Source of the DNA: Stagonosporopsis chrysanthemi
Taxonomy: Eukaryota > Ascomycota > Dothideomycetes > Pleosporales > Didymellaceae
Length of the DNA stretch: 58,825 nt
Direction: 5' to 3'
NCBI GenBank assembly: GCA_022560025.1
Contig: JAFISE010000187.1
Location: forward strand, 1 to 58,825
This document shows positions 53,570-58,825 of this stretch, piece by piece. Both the position numbers and the translations under genes were made by a program. Every line of letters begins with the position of its first letter. The stretch's first letter is position 1. Below the pieces are notes generated by a model. It was given only the letters and a program-made list of their open reading frames with translations. It was not told the origin of the DNA and did not search any database.

Positions 53570-56554
53570 ATGAAGAACACCATGTCTATCCGGCCCTTGC
53601 CCAATGAGGTCGTCGCCCAAATCAAGTCCTCCACGGTCATTGTATCGCTCAGTGGAGTCGTCCTCGAGCTCGTCAAGAACTCGCTGGACGCCAAGGCAAC
53701 CAAGATCGAAGTCACCGTCGACTTTGCACGCGGTGCATGCGTCGTGGAGGACGACGGTCTGGGCATATCACCGACCGAGTTTTCTGAACATGGCGGGCTC
53801 GGAAAGCGTTATTGTACGTGCAAAGTATGTCTCGGTAAGATACATGTTGACTTTCAAGGCACCTCGAGATTCCTGTCAGACGAGCCGCATCTTGGTCAGC
53901 ACGGCACCTTTCTTGCATCGCTCTCAGCGGTATCACTCTTGACTATCACCTCCCACCACCACGCATACCGCTCGCAGAACTCGATATCGTTCCACCACGC
54001 CCAGATTCTAGAGAGGCAGATACCAGCCCCGGCACACAACCATGTTCATGGTAAGCATGGAACCAGGGTTACCGTTCGAAACTTGTTTGGGAACATGCCG
54101 GTGCGGGTGAAACAGCGAGCGGTAGTAGTGGAACTGAAGACAGAGCAACATCGACTTCGCAACGCCTTGAAAAGGGATGCAGTTGGGCTTCTTTTGAGCT
54201 GGCAAGGGCCGGTATCACTCAAGATCCGCGACGTCGACGGCAACACCATTGTGCATGTCAACACGTCGAACACAGCTCTTGGAGAGAATAGCCAGTGTGC
54301 AGGAGCTGAACGACCGCGGTCTGCGCATCTCTCGTCACTGCTCCAGATTATGACACAAGCAAGCTACATCGACATTGGTGATTGGGCATCATGGGTGCCA
54401 GCTTCAGCTTCAACACCTGCTATCTCCGTGAAGGGGGCCATTTCGCTCGAACCTGCTCCGACCAAGCACACGCAGTTCATCTCCTTTGGAGTAGGGCCAC
54501 TGTCCAGTGAGAGTGGAGGCAACGAGGTCTACGATCACGTCAACCGTTTATTCGCAATGTCCAGTTTTGGAATCATCGAGGATGATGCCGACGTAGACGA
54601 GCAAGAGATGCTTCGACGACTATCGGATAAGCGCTACAAGCACGACGGATACACTATTCGGCAGCTCAAGGTTCGAAAGGGCGTCGACAGATTCCCAATG
54701 TTCCACTTGCGTGTCTCTCTCAAAGACAAAGCCCCTTCAGAGATGTTGGACGATCGCTTCATCAAAGACGAAGCTAATCTGCAGGCAATCGTGGACGTAT
54801 TCGGCGCTATGATTACGCAGTGGCTCTCAGCCCACCACTTTCGACCGCGAGATCCACGCCAGACAGCAAACAGATCCCAGACAGCGACAGCGTCACAGAC
54901 TGGTATGGAGCAGAGATTTGCGCTATCCAATAAACGACAGGCCTCCCTGAGCGATCCGACAAAATCTCCAGAAAAGGATGCGAGGCCTCCGGCGTTAAAA
55001 CCTGCGAAGAAACAGAAATTGACAAGACCGTCCTTGGAGAGCTCGCTTGGGAGACCACGTTCTCAAGCATTTGCAGACTGGTCGCGCATCAAAAGTGGAA
55101 AATCTAGCTTCTTTGAGGCGACGAGCAGTAAACAGAAAGCCGGTGCACTGGTGTCTTATCGAGGACTCACTGATCGACCAGTATATGAGGGCAGCGACCT
55201 GCCCAGTAATGGTGGCCGAGAGCAGACCGTTATGTTCGATGATCCGCTTGTTCCCATGGATGCGATGGGCAGTCTCGCGATGACGACTCCATCGCAAAAT
55301 GATCAGAATACATCACCGGTACCAGATAGCGAGGACGAGACTATGATATGGACTGACCCGTCTACCAAAGAGACATACCATCTCAACGCTCGAACCGGGT
55401 GCGTAATGCCAGCTCAACAACTGCAAACAGATCGTGCCGCGTTGTCGCCTTCGACCATGCGGTTGAACACAAGCAAGTCCATACGAATGGCTCCGAAGCC
55501 TGTTACCAATGAGCCTGTGAAAACTTTGTGGCTGGACAATCTAATTCAGACTTGGGAGAATCCCATCTTCAAGCCCACTGAGCAAGGCATCCAACAGATC
55601 TCACTCCAGGGCGGCCAGGAACAAGACGACATTCGACACTCACAACACAACCATATGCGCTGCTCTCACTTCAACATGCAAAAAGCGTTCGATGATGCAG
55701 GTTCGACCTCGACCAAGCTATCAAAAGAGGCCTTACGCCGCGCAGTTGTAGTCTCCCAAGTCGACAAGAAGTTTGTTTTAGTAAGAATGATAGGCTCGTC
55801 AGCGGAGTCTGATACGGAGTCGCATGCGGACATACTGGTCCTGATCGACCAGCACGCGGCAGATGAACGCGTGCAGGTCGAGTCGCTGCTGCATGATCTT
55901 TGCGCCCCGGTGCGTCGTGAGCATTCAGACTCACGGTCGGAGTCTATGACCTGTTCTCCGGTAGCACAGATCATCTTGGAAAAGCCGTTGCACTTCACAG
56001 TCTCCTCACCCGAGCGGTCGCACTTTGAGGCCTTTCGAGCACACTTCGCCGCCTGGAGCATCCTCTACGATATCAGCAGCTCTGTCTTTCTCGGGAGCAG
56101 ACTTGGTAAGAAGGACAAAGGTGCATGCAAGCTTTCTGTCACAGCTCTTCCGCCGAGCATCTCGGAACGCTGCAAAGCTGATCCCGAGCTCCTAATATCC
56201 TTCCTGCGCTCTGCGGTGTGGAAGTACGCCGAGTCGCCACCTCCGCTAGCTGTATCCAACGATCCGCACACAAACTGGGTGAAGAAGATAGCCACCTGTC
56301 CGCCGGGTCTTGTTGACATGATCAATTCTCGTGCGTGCCGGTCGGCGATCATGTTCAACGACGAGTTGAGCCTGGAAGAGTGCCGGCTTCTGGTGAAAAA
56401 GCTGGCCGAATGCTTTTTCCCGTTCACGTGTGCACATGGAAGGCCAAGCATGGTGCCTATTGTTGATGTGGGGAAAGTTGGAAAACGTGATCACACAGGA
56501 GAAGACAGCAGCACGGCGTTCGTAGACGCTTGGACTAGATGGAAACGCTCATAG
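53570..56554 (+). CDS. MLH3: DNA mismatch repair / meiotic crossover protein MLH3
   Basis: A MutL homologue; with Mlh1 it forms the MutL-gamma endonuclease. Exons 53570..53813 and 53859..56554. The 45 nt intron (GTACGT to CAAG) is in frame and stop-free; removing it joins GKRYC to TSRF, restoring the conserved GKRYxTSK-type motif. The product is 979 residues. The GHKL ATPase shows VLELVKNSLDAKAT (31-44, with catalytic Glu and Asn), DDGLGIS (61-67) and HGTFLASLSAVS. The C-terminal nuclease motif DQHAADERVQVE is intact, and the late ACRSAIMFND and CAHGRPS motifs are present, so endonuclease activity is expected. The long linker is Ser/Lys-rich. An alternative start at 53582 (MSIRPL) matches relatives better. 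Confidence 0.94.
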   Translation: MKNTMSIRPLPNEVVAQIKSSTVIVSLSGVVLELVKNSLDAKATKIEVTVDFARGACVVEDDGLGISPTEFSEHGGLGKRYCTCKVCLGKIHVDFQGTSRFLSDEPHLGQHGTFLASLSAVSLLTITSHHHAYRSQNSISFHHAQILERQIPAPAHNHVHGKHGTRVTVRNLFGNMPVRVKQRAVVVELKTEQHRLRNALKRDAVGLLLSWQGPVSLKIRDVDGNTIVHVNTSNTALGENSQCAGAERPRSAHLSSLLQIMTQASYIDIGDWASWVPASASTPAISVKGAISLEPAPTKHTQFISFGVGPLSSESGGNEVYDHVNRLFAMSSFGIIEDDADVDEQEMLRRLSDKRYKHDGYTIRQLKVRKGVDRFPMFHLRVSLKDKAPSEMLDDRFIKDEANLQAIVDVFGAMITQWLSAHHFRPRDPRQTANRSQTATASQTGMEQRFALSNKRQASLSDPTKSPEKDARPPALKPAKKQKLTRPSLESSLGRPRSQAFADWSRIKSGKSSFFEATSSKQKAGALVSYRGLTDRPVYEGSDLPSNGGREQTVMFDDPLVPMDAMGSLAMTTPSQNDQNTSPVPDSEDETMIWTDPSTKETYHLNARTGCVMPAQQLQTDRAALSPSTMRLNTSKSIRMAPKPVTNEPVKTLWLDNLIQTWENPIFKPTEQGIQQISLQGGQEQDDIRHSQHNHMRCSHFNMQKAFDDAGSTSTKLSKEALRRAVVVSQVDKKFVLVRMIGSSAESDTESHADILVLIDQHAADERVQVESLLHDLCAPVRREHSDSRSESMTCSPVAQIILEKPLHFTVSSPERSHFEAFRAHFAAWSILYDISSSVFLGSRLGKKDKGACKLSVTALPPSISERCKADPELLISFLRSAVWKYAESPPPLAVSNDPHTNWVKKIATCPPGLVDMINSRACRSAIMFNDELSLEECRLLVKKLAECFFPFTCAHGRPSMVPIVDVGKVGKRDHTGEDSSTAFVDAWTRWKRS

Positions 56555-56816
56555 AGACTTTGATGAATTTCGCCTGGTTTTGTTGCGATTGTGAGAAAAT
56601 GTCGTCCGGCGAAGCAGAAAACAATGACAGGGTATACATCTTACGAAATCCAGCTCAACGCATCGCGGCGATAGACATTGGTCCCCTCCAAGTGGGGCAC
56701 GCTACCTACAACCCCACCAAGCAGCTACCCCTCCAGCGTCCCCAGCTCTCAGCTCGACCGCACAGACAACCACCACAATACCACCACCTGCACCTCGACA
56801 CACCGCACCCCCCAAA
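56555..56816. promoter_or_regulatory. Promoter region of the rhodanese-domain gene
   Basis: 262 bp between tandem plus-strand genes; C/A-rich leader toward 56817. Confidence 0.45.
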
Positions 56817-57269
56817 ATGCCGCGCGAACACCTCATCGACGTCCGATCCCCCGCCGAATTCTCCACCGGCTACCTCACCTCCGACCTCGCGCCCACCATC
56901 AACATAGAATACACGTCCATCTCCTCGCTCGCCTCCGTGTACGCGTCCCACAACATCCCCCTCGCCAAAGACGACCACATCACGCTGTACTGCCGCAGCG
57001 GGCGGCGCAGCGACATCGCAAAGCGGGTGTTGGAGGAGGCCGGGTACGAGCATGTGCGGGATATTGGGGGGTTTGAGGAGGCGAGGAGGGTGTTGGATAA
57101 GGAGATGGTCGGACGGCAGTTGGACGGGTTGGTTGGGGAGGAGGACGAAGCGGAGGCGAGTGGGAACAAACGGGAGGTTGGGGGGAAGCGGGAGGCGGAT
57201 GGGAAAGAGGGGGTGCGGAGGGAGGGGTTGAATAGGCTGCTCAGGGGGTTGGAGGAGTGTGAGCAGTGA
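56817..57269 (+). CDS. Single-domain rhodanese-like protein
   Basis: A single exon of 150 residues. The rhodanese fold covers 1-100: LIDVRSPAEF (6-15), ITLYCRSGRRSD with the active-site Cys-59 in a CRSGRRS loop, and YEHVRDIGGFEEARRVL. The loop length of six residues after Cys is that of sulfurtransferases rather than Cdc25-type phosphatases. The last ~45 residues are a charged, Gly/Glu/Lys-rich tail (EASGNKREVGGKREADGKEG) of unknown use. No targeting signal. Sulfur donor and acceptor are unknown. Confidence 0.88.
   Translation: MPREHLIDVRSPAEFSTGYLTSDLAPTINIEYTSISSLASVYASHNIPLAKDDHITLYCRSGRRSDIAKRVLEEAGYEHVRDIGGFEEARRVLDKEMVGRQLDGLVGEEDEAEASGNKREVGGKREADGKEGVRREGLNRLLRGLEECEQ

Positions 57270-58825
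<1,556 letters not shown>

Overview
The window is nuclear DNA of a filamentous ascomycete (Pezizomycotina, most likely Dothideomycetes; the class is an inference). The evidence is short GT-AG introns (mostly 45-120 nt) with CTAAC or CTGAC branch sites, a HET-domain gene, fungal-type CorA-like and kinase genes, and a single nuclear copy of many conserved housekeeping genes. No prokaryotic operon, CRISPR array, tRNA or rRNA gene was found. The window looks like one complete assembly contig: it starts with 95 G and ends with 99 C, which are probably assembly artefacts, and the first gene is cut at the left edge.

Layout. 0.1-11 kb is a dense block of conserved genes: a Tag1-like vacuolar membrane protein (partial), ornithine carbamoyltransferase, an AFG1-type mitochondrial AAA ATPase, TRAPPC2L/Tca17, the complex I PSST subunit, a TatD nuclease and Vfa1. 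11-20 kb is gene-poor, with a C2H2 zinc-finger protein and the YVH1 phosphatase separated by 2.1 and 2.6 kb of apparently non-coding DNA. 20-27 kb holds a HET-domain gene and a TCP11/SOK1-family protein with an IQ motif.

27-37 kb is the most accessory-looking part: a small three-exon gene with a probable GC-AG intron, a CorA-like two-helix membrane protein without the GMN signature, a kinase with an altered HRD and DFG motif, a BTB protein, a possible decayed BTB tail and a 49-residue coiled-coil ORF.

37-45 kb returns to core genes: mitochondrial ribosomal protein L17, the ribonucleotide reductase large subunit (with two ACGCGT boxes upstream), a YciI-like protein, a membrane-anchored Dabb protein and a DUF1761-like membrane protein. 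45-58 kb has a divergent CE4 polysaccharide deacetylase, an AIF/FSP1-like flavoprotein, an allantoate-permease-like MFS transporter, a low-complexity fungal protein, the mismatch-repair/meiotic protein MLH3 and a rhodanese-domain protein. The last 1.5 kb has no recognised gene.

The genes do not form a biosynthetic cluster. Several functions converge on mitochondria (OTC, AFG1, PSST, L17, possibly the YciI-like protein), on vesicle/vacuole traffic (Tag1-like, TRAPPC2L, Vfa1) and on DNA supply or repair (RNR1, MLH3, TatD). All exon structures were inferred by eye from splice consensus, frame continuity and family alignment from memory. No homology search was run, so family names rest on recognised motifs.
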